Assembly (NCBI GenBank): GCA_025146925.1
Contig: CP102260.1
Coordinates: forward strand, 263,001 to 327,000
DNA: 64,000 nt
Reading direction: 5' to 3'
Origin: [Bacteroides] pectinophilus
GTDB taxonomy: Bacteria > Bacillota > Clostridia > Lachnospirales > Lachnospiraceae
A model generated the notes under the pieces. The model was not told the origin of the DNA and did not search any database. It saw only the letters and a program-made list of their open reading frames with translations. This document shows, in pieces, positions 33,515 through 41,305 of this stretch; position 1 is the stretch's first letter, and each line of letters begins with the position of its first letter. A program made the position numbers and the translations under genes.

Positions 33515-34126
33515 ATGTCAGACGTATATGAAAACTGTCCAGCTTTTGAAAATGATAAATTTCTACTGAGGTTTTCGCAACTTGATGATGCCGAGGATCT
33601 TGTAAGCGTGTATAGTGATAAAAATGCACTACCGTTTTTCAACAGCGATAATTGTCATGGAGATAATTTCTATTATCCAAATGAAGATCGAATGAGACAA
33701 GCTATTAAGTTTTGGCTTAGTTCCTATTCATCCAAATGGTTTGTCAGGTGGACAATTATTGACAAAGAAAAGCATGAAGCTATCGGCACGATTGAAGTGT
33801 TTCATCGTAGTGCAAACGACAACTTTAATCATGTGGGTGTTCTTAGACTTGATTTGAAAAGTGAATATGAAACTTCAGAAGAAATTTTTACAATTATGAA
33901 TCTTATTGTACCACCTACATTTGATTTGTTTGAGTGCGAGGAAATAATTACAAAAGTTCCTGTTTATGCAGTTGAAAGAATTGAAGCAATGAAAAGAGTA
34001 GGATTTAAGAAGTCAACGAAGCTGTTGGTTGGGACAATGGACGGTTACGCTTATAAGGATTATTGGACAATTAACAGAGGAGTATATATCCCTCTGGATG
34101 ATTTGGAAGCAAAAGAAAAGGCGTGA
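33515..34126 (+). CDS. GNAT-family N-acetyltransferase
   Basis: 203 residues from ATG 33515 (AGGAGG upstream). The GNAT layout is visible: FLLRFSQLDDAEDLVSVYSD, a central IIDKEKHEAIGTIEVFHRS, the hydrophobic strand GVLRLDLKSEYETSEEIF and a C-terminal AMKRVGFKKS. The acetyl-CoA loop is divergent, and the substrate (small molecule or protein terminus) cannot be predicted. It sits between the IS91-like element and the second half of the sigma regulon; no ECF promoter precedes it. Confidence 0.75.
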   Translation: MSDVYENCPAFENDKFLLRFSQLDDAEDLVSVYSDKNALPFFNSDNCHGDNFYYPNEDRMRQAIKFWLSSYSSKWFVRWTIIDKEKHEAIGTIEVFHRSANDNFNHVGVLRLDLKSEYETSEEIFTIMNLIVPPTFDLFECEEIITKVPVYAVERIEAMKRVGFKKSTKLLVGTMDGYAYKDYWTINRGVYIPLDDLEAKEKA

Positions 34127-34197
34127 CCGAAGTCGCGCCCAATCTTCCCCATTGCGGGAGCATTTGCAAATACTGTTTTATGGGAACACGAAAGCAT

Positions 34198-34225
34198 TGT
34201 CCCTTTTTTCCTCCTTGTGCGTTAT
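34198..34225 (+). promoter_or_regulatory. ECF-type promoter, copy 2
   Basis: TGTCCC, 16 bases, CGTTAT, directly upstream of the secreted protein at 34264. Identical boxes and spacing occur at 29239 (minus) and 34713. Confidence 0.75.
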
Positions 34226-34263
34226 ATGGGTGATACCAATAATGCACAAGGAGGATTTTATTT

Positions 34264-34695
34264 ATGAAGAAAAAAGAAATTGTCACATTGGCACTAACTA
34301 CCGCTCTACTGATGACCGCTCATGCCGTACCCGCATCGGCGGCATCAAATGCGCCTGAGAGTATGTCGCAAACAGGTTCGATACAAACCATTACTCCCCG
34401 ATGGGAAAGCACCAATGTTGTTGTCCCGTCTATCTCAATCTCTGGCAAGCAGATTTCTGTGTCGGTATACATTTCACCAAAAAAATCGACGACATCATCC
34501 GTAGGTACCCTCTATCTGGAAAAGAAAGTTGGGAATGGTTGGACACCCGTCACCTCATGGTCGATTGATGGAACTGGATCGGTTAGCATTACCAAAACTT
34601 ACACCGGCACAATGGGTATTACATACCGCACCAGAGTAGTTGTCACAACTGGGGTAGACAAGATTGATGCAACTTCTACCGAACGCACCGTCTAA
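34264..34695 (+). CDS. Small secreted beta-rich protein of the ECF regulon
   Basis: 143 residues, AAGGAGG upstream. Signal peptide to PASAAS, then a Ser/Thr-rich immunoglobulin-like or beta-sandwich segment (VVPSISISGKQISVSVYISP, SVGTLYLEKKVGNGWTPV, TYRTRVVVTTGVDKI). No catalytic residues are seen. The promoter at 34198 ties it to the sigma factor. It lacks the 33-codon peptide that precedes the other two target genes. Confidence 0.68.
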   Translation: MKKKEIVTLALTTALLMTAHAVPASAASNAPESMSQTGSIQTITPRWESTNVVVPSISISGKQISVSVYISPKKSTTSSVGTLYLEKKVGNGWTPVTSWSIDGTGSVSITKTYTGTMGITYRTRVVVTTGVDKIDATSTERTV

Positions 34696-34712
34696 AAAAT
34701 TTAGAAAAAGAT

Positions 34713-34740
34713 TGTCCCTTTTTCTGTGTCTGTCCGTTAT
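34713..34740 (+). promoter_or_regulatory. ECF-type promoter, copy 3
   Basis: TGTCCC, 16 bases, CGTTAT, 37 bases before the ATG of peptide 2. It matches copy 1 in its downstream layout as well (promoter, AGGAGGTGAAATAAGCG, peptide, hairpin, secreted protein). Confidence 0.75.
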
Positions 34741-34776
34741 ACAAGTAAATCCACAAAACAGGAGGTGAAATAAGCG

Positions 34777-34878
34777 ATGGCAACGGTAAATACTTTATGG
34801 GAGCATTTGTGTGGGTCTGCTTATTTCTCTTGCCCACTATGGAGGCTGCGACTTAAAATCAGCAGGACAAGCGCATAG
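34777..34878 (+). CDS. 33-codon peptide of the ECF regulon, copy 2
   Basis: ATG 34777 is preceded by AGGAGGTGAAATAAGCG, the same as copy 1. The ending AYFSCPLWRLRLKISR is shared, while the N-terminus differs (MATVNTLWEHLCGS). The DNA encoding the shared block is almost identical over more than 50 bases, so selection may act on the RNA, the peptide or both. The stop TAG again lies in a stem (GCGCATAGC with GTTATGCGC). A secreted protein gene follows 100 bases downstream. Confidence 0.6.
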   Translation: MATVNTLWEHLCGSAYFSCPLWRLRLKISRTSA

Positions 34879-34978
34879 CTTATATAGTCGATGTTTAGGT
34901 TATGCGCTGCCGATGGTTTTATCTACTAATTTTCCATGCTCTCAATGGGCATTGATACCAAACGAAAGGAGTTAATCT

Positions 34979-35503
34979 ATGAAAAAAGCATTATGTGTCC
35001 TGTTATCCGTTGTTATGCTACTCTCCATGAGTGTTACCGCCTTTGCCGCAGATACAAAAGGAGCACCGTCGCAAACATTACCATCTTGGCTGCCTGATGA
35101 TGCACCTGCGCCTGATCCAAACTCCGAGATTTCTATTGTTCACTTTTACATCAATGAGGATGGCGAAACTATTGTTTATGATCCAGAAACGGAAGTCATT
35201 CCTTATTCAACAGCATACGGTGATGCAGGAACAGCAGCCATTTATTGGGTTAACCGTTCACAAATTTATTGGGGCATTACTTCTTATACCAAAGGACTTA
35301 TGACTTTTGCAGGAGATGTTACCACGAATCGTGGAGGATTTTACTTGCTTGGAGATATTGAGTTTGACGGAAGTGCTTCTGGCAACATCATGGGAGTAAC
35401 AACAAAGCGTGGAACCAATACGGCAACACTCAGCGGTTTTATGATTGATGCTAAAGGAGTTTCTTTTACCGCACCTGATGTATCATCTTCTCTGACTTAT
35501 TGA
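34979..35503 (+). CDS. Secreted protein of the ECF regulon, unknown function
   Basis: 174 residues, AAAGGAG upstream. Signal peptide to TAFAAD, a Pro/Asp-rich linker (LPSWLPDDAPAPDPN), then a beta-rich domain (IYWVNRSQIYWGITSYT, RGGFYLLGDIEFDGSASGN, NTATLSGFMID). It follows peptide 2 and the hairpin, in the place held by the cysteine protease in the other arm. The two downstream proteins are unrelated, so only the leader is shared. Confidence 0.68.
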   Translation: MKKALCVLLSVVMLLSMSVTAFAADTKGAPSQTLPSWLPDDAPAPDPNSEISIVHFYINEDGETIVYDPETEVIPYSTAYGDAGTAAIYWVNRSQIYWGITSYTKGLMTFAGDVTTNRGGFYLLGDIEFDGSASGNIMGVTTKRGTNTATLSGFMIDAKGVSFTAPDVSSSLTY

Positions 35504-35505
35504 TT

Positions 35506-35835
35506 ATGTCTGTACTTATTATCGAGGAAAAGCCACCTCATTTTACAGATGTGGAGTTTGAATACAAAGGAATTGAATTTAAAGCACAAATCTGTCTGTT
35601 AGACACCGGAAAAGTGATGATTTCTTTTCGTGTACCCAAAAATGAATTAGAGCAAAACCTGTGTAAAGGTTTGCTTAATTCTCGTGGTACAAAATTGGAT
35701 ATAAAAATAAATCATTTACCAATGTGTGCAAACGTAGATACTTGCTCCTTTGCAATTCTCAAAGGCTCATCATTATTCTCCGATTTCAGCATTACTGTCG
35801 AGAACAATCTGATTCTCAGAGAGGATAGTATCTGA
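35506..35835 (+). CDS. Hypothetical cytosolic protein, last gene of the ECF target operon
   Basis: 109 residues from ATG 35506, two bases after the stop of the secreted protein. It has no signal peptide; mixed strands with EFEYKGIEFKAQICLLDTG and MISFRVPKNELEQNL. It could be an immunity or chaperone partner of the secreted protein, judged only by position. A strong terminator follows. Confidence 0.6.
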   Translation: MSVLIIEEKPPHFTDVEFEYKGIEFKAQICLLDTGKVMISFRVPKNELEQNLCKGLLNSRGTKLDIKINHLPMCANVDTCSFAILKGSSLFSDFSITVENNLILREDSI

Positions 35836-35873
35836 CCTCAAATTTGTAATCTTCCCTCTGGCAGAAAAAGGCT

Positions 35874-35911
35874 ACGCCCGTATCAGCAGTAATGCCGATA
35901 CGGGCGTTTTT
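35874..35911 (+). terminator. Terminator of the ECF target operon
   Basis: ACGCCCGTATC pairs perfectly with GATACGGGCGT across a 12-base loop and is followed by TTTT. Confidence 0.93.
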
Positions 35912-35940
35912 AAAAAGGTGAATTTTTATAATATTACTCA

Positions 35941-36317
35941 TCATTTGAGCAAATAAAGCAAATCGCTATATCCCGACTTCATAAGTAATTGTTTGAAACC
36001 AGAAAGCACTTCTTCTTTTGTATAATTGTTGTTTTCCAAAAACTTATTATCTTTTTCACTAAGGTACTGATAAAAAAGAGCCACCTCTATTACCTCGTTA
36101 TTGTTTGTATAGTCAATGCTATCTAAAAGTATGTTCTCTGCTTCGTTAATTTTTCCTAAATCAATCATATCAAGAAATTTTTTCCCGATACTTCATACTT
36201 GTTTTCTTTTTCAAGTTCAACAGAAACATACTCTTTCCCAAAGGCTAATGAAAATAATACTCTAACCATTTCTTTTATCATTCGCATGATGTAATCTTTC
36301 TCATCGGTAAAATTCAT
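35941..36317 (-). pseudogene. DUF6483-like gene with a homopolymer frameshift
   Basis: ATG 36317 (GGAGATGG upstream) opens KDYIMRMIKEMVRVLFSLAF ... YEVSGKN and then hits TGA. The -1 frame continues as KFLDMIDLGKINEAENILLD ... EVLSGFKQLLMKSGYSDLLY to 35941. The switch is at a run of six A (GGGAAAAAATTT); a seventh A would restore one frame of about 125 residues. The pattern (small helical, EAEN, FY, LEN) resembles DUF6483. This could be a dead gene or a phase-variable one. Confidence 0.65.
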
Positions 36318-36405
36318 TTTTCCATCTCCTTAAATGCCATTCTAATTGTTTGGGACATATAAACTAACTGTATTGTAAATATAAGTCGACTTATAAAACT
36401 GAAAT

Positions 36406-36711
36406 TTACGAAAATCTCTTTTGAATCTTATACAACCATATCCCAGCGACAACAGCTATAAATAATATAAACACAACCGCAATAGAAATGGCATAATCTT
36501 TCGGTAATACAACTGCAATTACTCCAGATAACAAAACACAAATTCCTATCAACAAAACAGGCTTTCCTAATGCTTTCGCATATCCATTTTTGTCATTTGT
36601 GGTTTCAAATACTTTACCATGAACAGAAGAGTAATTTCCTTTTAACAGAGAAATACTAAAAAATATGAGAAGAGCAGAACTAAACCACATCATTATACTA
36701 AAACCTATCAT
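36406..36711 (-). CDS. Three-TM membrane protein, DUF3784-like
   Basis: 101 residues from ATG 36711, with GGAGG eight bases upstream. Three membrane helices (about 2-24, 47-68, 75-95) with a middle loop SSVHGKVFETTNDKNGYAKA. The size, topology and NGYAKALGKPV segment resemble DUF3784 proteins. Function unknown. It lies 37 bases downstream of the chemoreceptor gene and may be co-transcribed with it. Confidence 0.6.
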   Translation of the reverse strand: MIGFSIMMWFSSALLIFFSISLLKGNYSSVHGKVFETTNDKNGYAKALGKPVLLIGICVLLSGVIAVVLPKDYAISIAVVFILFIAVVAGIWLYKIQKRFS

Positions 36712-36748
36712 AATATATTCCTCCATCAATTATTTGTTTCGGGAATTC

Positions 36749-38455
36749 TTATTGTCTTAATTTAAATACCGAAACCATACCGCTAAGTGTTGTAGCCTGA
36801 GCTGTAAGTTCTTCACTCGTCGCTGATGTTTCCTGTGCCGCAGCCGAATTATTCTGAACAACTTCAGCAATTCTTTCTGCGGTTGCCTCTACCTGTTCCA
36901 TACTGTCTGCCTGTTCAATGGAAATTTCTTTTATCTTTTTCGCACTGTCTGCAATCGCCTGTATGCCATCCACAACTTCTCTCAATGAAGTTGAGGCTTT
37001 CTCTGCATACATATTTCCATCTCCAACCTCATGAATAGCCGCTTCAATAAGTGCTTTTGAATCCACCGCTGATTTTGCACTCTGTTCTGCAAGGTTTCTG
37101 ATCTGATCCGCAACAACAGCAAAACCTTTTCCGGCTTCTCCAGCTCTTGCTGCCTCAATCGAAGCATTTAATGAAAGAAGATTTGTCTGGCTTGCAATAT
37201 CTTCAATCTGTGTGATAATTGCTCCTATCTTCTCAGAGGTTTCATTTATGCGTGACATAGCCTGCACTAATACTTCCATATCTCCACGACTGCCTTCTGC
37301 AATCTCCGCATACTTATAGGCTTCATCGTAAGCTGTTCCTAATTCTTCTGCTGTTGTTTTTATTCCGCTTGTAAGTTCATTGATAGTTGCCTGCATTTCC
37401 TCAACCGATGCCGCCTGATCCGTTGCGCCTTCTGCTAAAGACTGTGCCGCTTCTGCAAGGTTTGTGGAACCTGTAAGAACCTGCCCCGATGCATCATCTA
37501 CCCCTCTTACAGTTGTATCAATCTCCTCATTCATTTTTCTTATGCCTGTCAGCAAATCGGTAAATGCTCCTGTATATACTTCCTCACACTCTGTATCAAT
37601 CGCAAAATTACCTTCTGACATTTCATTTAACATTCTGCCAGAATCTTTAATTATAACTCTAATTCTGTCTGACATTGCAGATACACCAGATACAAGTTCC
37701 TTAATTTCATCCTCAGACTCAACCGTTGGAAGTGGAGAATCTATGTCACCCTCTGCAAATGTAATAAATCTGTCCTTTAATTCATTTAATGGTTTTTCAA
37801 TGCTCTTTGATATTGCAACGGAAAGACTGTTTGAATAAATCGTTGATACTGCAATTACAATTATTATAATTGTCAATGCAGCTATCATAACCGTTCTCAA
37901 CTGTGCACGTTTAGCGTTTCCAAGTGAAATATTCAAAGCCATAAGTTTCTGTAAAGCATCATCCAACGCCTGATACTTTGGTGCTGCTTCATCGGTCATC
38001 ATCCGCTGAGCCTGTAATGATTTCGCAGTATCAGTCGTTGCACCGACCTCAATTACTTTTGCATCCACTTCCTTATACTCTGCCCATGCTTTATCAATAG
38101 CGTCCATGCAGGCAGTTCCCTCTTTTGTTATCATTGTTGGGCGTATTTTTTCCAAATATTCCTCAAACGATTTAACAGCCTGTTCATGCTGTTCTTTCAT
38201 ACTTTCAATGAGACTATCTGAATCATAACCTACAATACCTCTTGAGGCAGCCCTTACTTCCGCTGATTCATTCATTGCCATAGCAATGTCTCCCTGTGGA
38301 TACGCATAATTATCCAGTATCGTTCCATAGTTGTTTATCGTATAAAGCATAATCACTACAACCAGTGCTGATAATATTCCAAAAATGAGAATAATCTGTC
38401 TGAAAGATTTTTTCAGTCGTGCACCAATCTTCATTTTGTTAAGTTTCTTAAACAT
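36749..38455 (-). CDS. Methyl-accepting chemotaxis protein (4HB-MCP type)
   Basis: 568 residues from ATG 38455 (GAAGGAGAC upstream; earlier in-frame ATGs lie before it without sites). A membrane helix at 18-40, an extracellular four-helix-bundle sensor (about 41-195), a second helix (about 196-218), a HAMP domain, and the long cytoplasmic coiled coil with the hairpin tip [20 protein letters not shown] and [19 protein letters not shown]. It would signal through CheA/CheW of the host. No CheA, CheW or methylation gene is present here. The ligand is unknown. Confidence 0.92.
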   Translation of the reverse strand: MFKKLNKMKIGARLKKSFRQIILIFGILSALVVVIMLYTINNYGTILDNYAYPQGDIAMAMNESAEVRAASRGIVGYDSDSLIESMKEQHEQAVKSFEEYLEKIRPTMITKEGTACMDAIDKAWAEYKEVDAKVIEVGATTDTAKSLQAQRMMTDEAAPKYQALDDALQKLMALNISLGNAKRAQLRTVMIAALTIIIIVIAVSTIYSNSLSVAISKSIEKPLNELKDRFITFAEGDIDSPLPTVESEDEIKELVSGVSAMSDRIRVIIKDSGRMLNEMSEGNFAIDTECEEVYTGAFTDLLTGIRKMNEEIDTTVRGVDDASGQVLTGSTNLAEAAQSLAEGATDQAASVEEMQATINELTSGIKTTAEELGTAYDEAYKYAEIAEGSRGDMEVLVQAMSRINETSEKIGAIITQIEDIASQTNLLSLNASIEAARAGEAGKGFAVVADQIRNLAEQSAKSAVDSKALIEAAIHEVGDGNMYAEKASTSLREVVDGIQAIADSAKKIKEISIEQADSMEQVEATAERIAEVVQNNSAAAQETSATSEELTAQATTLSGMVSVFKLRQ

Positions 38456-38560
38456 TTGTCTTGTCTCCTTCCTAATGGATAAAATGGTTCTTTGTTGTCC
38501 CATCAATATGTATATACAAGTCAATATATGACCGTACATCAAGGTGGTTTCAATATAAAA

Positions 38561-38602
38561 GGCACATTTCAATTATGCACTAACGCATAACCAAAATGTG
38601 CC
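38561..38602. promoter_or_regulatory. Nested inverted repeats upstream of the chemoreceptor
   Basis: GGCACATTT and AAATGTGCC enclose TTATGC and GCATAA, all perfect. No T-run follows. It may be an operator, a leader hairpin or the end of an old element. The stretch 38456-38900 contains no convincing gene, only this hairpin and the CTGT repeat at 38642. Confidence 0.55.
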
Positions 38603-38641
38603 ATATACAATCAGATCATGCCAAAAGAAAACAGACTTATC

Positions 38642-38666
38642 CTGTCTGTCTGTCTGTCTGTCTGTC
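38642..38666. repeat. Tetranucleotide CTGT microsatellite
   Basis: Six perfect CTGT units plus one base. It lies in an apparently non-coding stretch; a 101-codon frame crosses it but has no ribosome site or recognisable similarity. Repeats of this kind are prone to slippage. Confidence 0.9.
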
Positions 38667-38900
38667 GAGATTATATGTATCAGCCTGCATATATGCAACC
38701 CCTTTCTGTGTTTTTTCATATAAAATTTGTTACTTGCAAAATTTTATACATAACCACAGTCCATCTATCTTACTCAAAGGATAACTTATTCCTCGATAAA
38801 TTACTCGCCATTTCTTGCATTTTTTTATATTTTCGCCATTTTTTGCCTGCTATTAAAACAAATAAAAAGGACGCAGGATTTTACTCCCACGCCCCTAAAC

Positions 38901-39797
38901 TTATCTGGCTTTATCTTCTCTGACTTTTGGCAGCTCCTTCCCTGCCGTTTCCTGCTTTGCCTCCGATGTTTTTCTTGCCGCAAAAGCATCTGCATTATAC
39001 TTGTACTCCTGTGGTTCAGCTACCATCGGTGAGTAGATGATCTCTCTTTCTGTATCCGGTGCTTTCTGTTCCTTATCCTTTGTCTGCTCCATACGCTTTT
39101 CCTTATCAAACTGCACATTCATAGCCAGATTATCCAGCTTATCAATCGAGGCATCCAGATGCAGCTCCATTGATACAAGCAGTTTTTTCACTGCTTTCAT
39201 AGGGGCAAGCACCGCCTTTGTGAAAGGGTGTTTCTGTTCCTTCTGTGAATAATCCACCTCCGGCTTATCTGCAAAGGTATGGAACGCATTGTTTACGATC
39301 TGACCAGCTTCACGGAGTCCCTTTGCAAGAAGTGCTATCCTTGCAATATCCCTGTCTGTAGATACAATCATATCTTTTACCGCTGTTCTGACATTGAGAA
39401 GTCTTTTCTTAATTCCTACAAATTCTGTCACCCTGTAAAGTGCCGCCCTGCCCTTTGCCTTTGTTTCATCAACAATATTCTTGGCAGTAGATTTTACCTG
39501 TACTTTTATCTCAGATACCTGTGACTTTATCTGCTCACATCTGGCATTGAGTCGCTCCTGTGCTTCTGTTAATGCTTTTTTTGCATTATTGATAAGGGTA
39601 TCTTCCTGCATTTTCTTGATCTGGTCCTGCATACTGGTAAGTTCTTCTGTCATAGACACAATCTTTTTTTCCAGACCATCCACATAGGTGCATATCTCAA
39701 ATACATCATTTGCCTGTTCTTTCATAGTATTCTTTTTTAATAAATCGAGAAGTTCTCTTATGATCTCCTCATTAGTAAGTGTCTTTTCTGCTTCCAT
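38901..39797 (-). CDS. Coiled-coil element protein (DUF6674-like)
   Basis: 298 residues, GGAGG upstream. The start ELLDLLKKNTMKEQANDVFE and CTYVDGLEKKI, followed by long coiled coils (about 45-110), resembles the DUF6674 proteins of Clostridia ICEs. The charged tail is low complexity. The function is unknown. It is the last gene of the conjugation module and 103 bases past SpoVG-like. Confidence 0.65.
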   Translation of the reverse strand: MEAEKTLTNEEIIRELLDLLKKNTMKEQANDVFEICTYVDGLEKKIVSMTEELTSMQDQIKKMQEDTLINNAKKALTEAQERLNARCEQIKSQVSEIKVQVKSTAKNIVDETKAKGRAALYRVTEFVGIKKRLLNVRTAVKDMIVSTDRDIARIALLAKGLREAGQIVNNAFHTFADKPEVDYSQKEQKHPFTKAVLAPMKAVKKLLVSMELHLDASIDKLDNLAMNVQFDKEKRMEQTKDKEQKAPDTEREIIYSPMVAEPQEYKYNADAFAARKTSEAKQETAGKELPKVREDKAR

Positions 39798-39821
39798 CTG
39801 CTTTTCCTCCTTATAAACAGG

Positions 39822-39839
39822 GCAGCATATGCCGCCCCT
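39822..39839. promoter_or_regulatory. Intercistronic hairpin
   Basis: GGGC-A-GCAT is followed directly by ATGC-C-GCCC, a short near-perfect palindrome between the SpoVG-like and DUF6674-like genes. It could be an RNA processing or stability element. Confidence 0.45.
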
Positions 39840-39848
39840 TAGCCTTAA

Positions 39849-40532
39849 TTATCGAAAGGGTGTATCCTTTTTATCCCTGTCGGGATTTCCGTGGTTCTGT
39901 TCGGCATTCTCCCTTGCTTTTTCGTTGCTCTTATCCTTTGCTTTCTCATATTCTGCAATAATCTCATTATAGAGCTTCTCCCTGAAATCCTTTGTGACCG
40001 GATAGCAGACATCCTGATAAATCGGTTTGCCGTGCTCGTCCACCTGCTTTGTTTTATAAGAAGGCATTGATACAAAGATTTTCTCTTTGCCCTGAAGGAT
40101 GTTTACATTATTTACAATGAAGCTGTTTTCAAAGTAAATACGGGCAAGTCCCTTGATATTACTGCCTTCCCTTTCATAAGGTGTTACCGTCACGGAAAAC
40201 TCCGGCATTTCCTGAGTTTTTCCCTGTGTCTGTGTTTCTGCTTTCTCCGGCTCCCTGATTTTTGCATAAGCCTCAAGGATATTAGTATAGAGTTCCTCAC
40301 GAAACTCTGCCGTGATAGGATTGCATACATCCTTATAAATCACGCTGTTTTTCTCATCACGCTCATTTGAACGGTATCTTGGCATTGATACAAAAAGCTC
40401 TCCCTTTTCCTTATTTTCAAGGATTGCGATATTGGTAATCTTGAATGAATCACCAAATACCACGGTCGCAAAACCCTTGATATTGCTGCCATCTTTTGCT
40501 CTTACCTCGTTTACCTTAATTGAATACTTCAT
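39849..40532 (-). CDS. Tandem SpoVG-domain protein
   Basis: 227 residues with two SpoVG-like repeats: residues 1-92 (VRAKDGSNIKGFATVVFGDS, FVSMPRYRSNE, CNPITAEFREELY) and 110-200 (YEREGSNIKGLARIYFENS, FVSMPSYKTKQ, CYPVTKDFREKLY). SpoVG binds nucleic acids and acts as a pleiotropic regulator; host versions have one domain. The duplicated form is typical of ICE genes. An acidic/basic low-complexity tail follows. Confidence 0.88.
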   Translation of the reverse strand: MKYSIKVNEVRAKDGSNIKGFATVVFGDSFKITNIAILENKEKGELFVSMPRYRSNERDEKNSVIYKDVCNPITAEFREELYTNILEAYAKIREPEKAETQTQGKTQEMPEFSVTVTPYEREGSNIKGLARIYFENSFIVNNVNILQGKEKIFVSMPSYKTKQVDEHGKPIYQDVCYPVTKDFREKLYNEIIAEYEKAKDKSNEKARENAEQNHGNPDRDKKDTPFR

Positions 40533-40550
40533 ACGCTGTTCCTCTCTTTC

Positions 40551-40940
40551 TTATACTTCTGAATTATCATTGTTTTCTGGTATGATAAGCTCACACCAAA
40601 GCTGTTCTATCTGTTCACAAGACAATCTGCCATTTAACCAGTTGCCAAGTGTAACAACCATTCCGTCCTGCTCATAGTAGAGCCATTCCTGTGTTTCGAT
40701 GTTTCCCTCATACACGATAGTCACATCAAAATCAGGCATAAATAATCCTGCCTCCGTATCCCAGATACAGGCAACTCCCTGTCTGAGTGTCAGATTCAGC
40801 CTTTCGACATACACAGACCAGCCGCTTACGACAATCTGAAAGTCATCATCAATCTCTGCAATATCATCCTGAGTGTCGATCAGCTCCTCCATTTCCGATA
40901 CTGCTTCTTCTATCTCCCCCAGTCGGTATCTCTTATTCAT
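40551..40940 (-). CDS. Hypothetical element protein
   Basis: 129 residues from ATG 40940 (GGAGGCGGCAG upstream). Acidic, mixed alpha/beta, with QIVVSGWSVYVERLNLTLRQ, EAGLFMPDFDVTIVYEG and a C-terminal GNWLNGRLSCEQIEQLW. I do not recognise the family. It lies in the conjugation operon between the sortase remnant and the SpoVG-like gene. Confidence 0.6.
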   Translation of the reverse strand: MNKRYRLGEIEEAVSEMEELIDTQDDIAEIDDDFQIVVSGWSVYVERLNLTLRQGVACIWDTEAGLFMPDFDVTIVYEGNIETQEWLYYEQDGMVVTLGNWLNGRLSCEQIEQLWCELIIPENNDNSEV

Positions 40941-40951
40941 CTGCCGCCTCC

Positions 40952-41293
40952 TTATATCTGCACCTGACAATAAAACGCATTGTTCCCTGTCCCGGCATTC
41001 AGCATTTCACTTCCGGTTTCTTCCATTACCGGGTATCTGATATCTATTCCCGGTATCTCAATAATGCCGATGATACTGCCTTCTTTAAGAATGGCTTTCT
41101 CCTCTTTACTAACGGTGGTTTGCTCTTTCTCAACCTCTGACCTTTCATCCTGCTTCTCCTCCAATGTCTGCTCAAATTCATTTATGAGCTGGTTCGTGTT
41201 TCTCTCTCCGGTTGTACACCAGAAAAAAGAGACTGCCATAATGGCAATCCCTGCTGTAATCAGTAGTCCTGCGACCACTTTCCTTATGCTCAT
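40952..41293 (-). pseudogene. Sortase, N-terminal part only
   Basis: 113 residues: an N-terminal membrane helix (VVAGLLITAGIAIMAVSFFW), a coiled-coil stalk, and the first strands of a sortase (GIIEIPGIDIRYPVMEETG, MLNAGTGN). The catalytic TLxTC and the His and Arg positions are missing because the frame ends after GNNAFYCQVQI. The next gene's ribosome site follows at once, so an internal deletion probably removed the 3' two thirds. Many related ICEs carry a complete sortase here. Confidence 0.65.
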
Positions 41294-41305
41294 AGAGTTT
41301 CACTC

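Noticed and set aside
38618-38923. 101-codon plus-strand frame across the CTGT repeat
   Set aside because: No ribosome site, atypical composition, and it runs into the convergent gene at 38901. Kept only as a note in the gap description.
39845-40075. Arg/Ser-rich 76-codon frame within the SpoVG-like gene
   Set aside because: Out-of-frame reading of the charged tail of the SpoVG-like protein.
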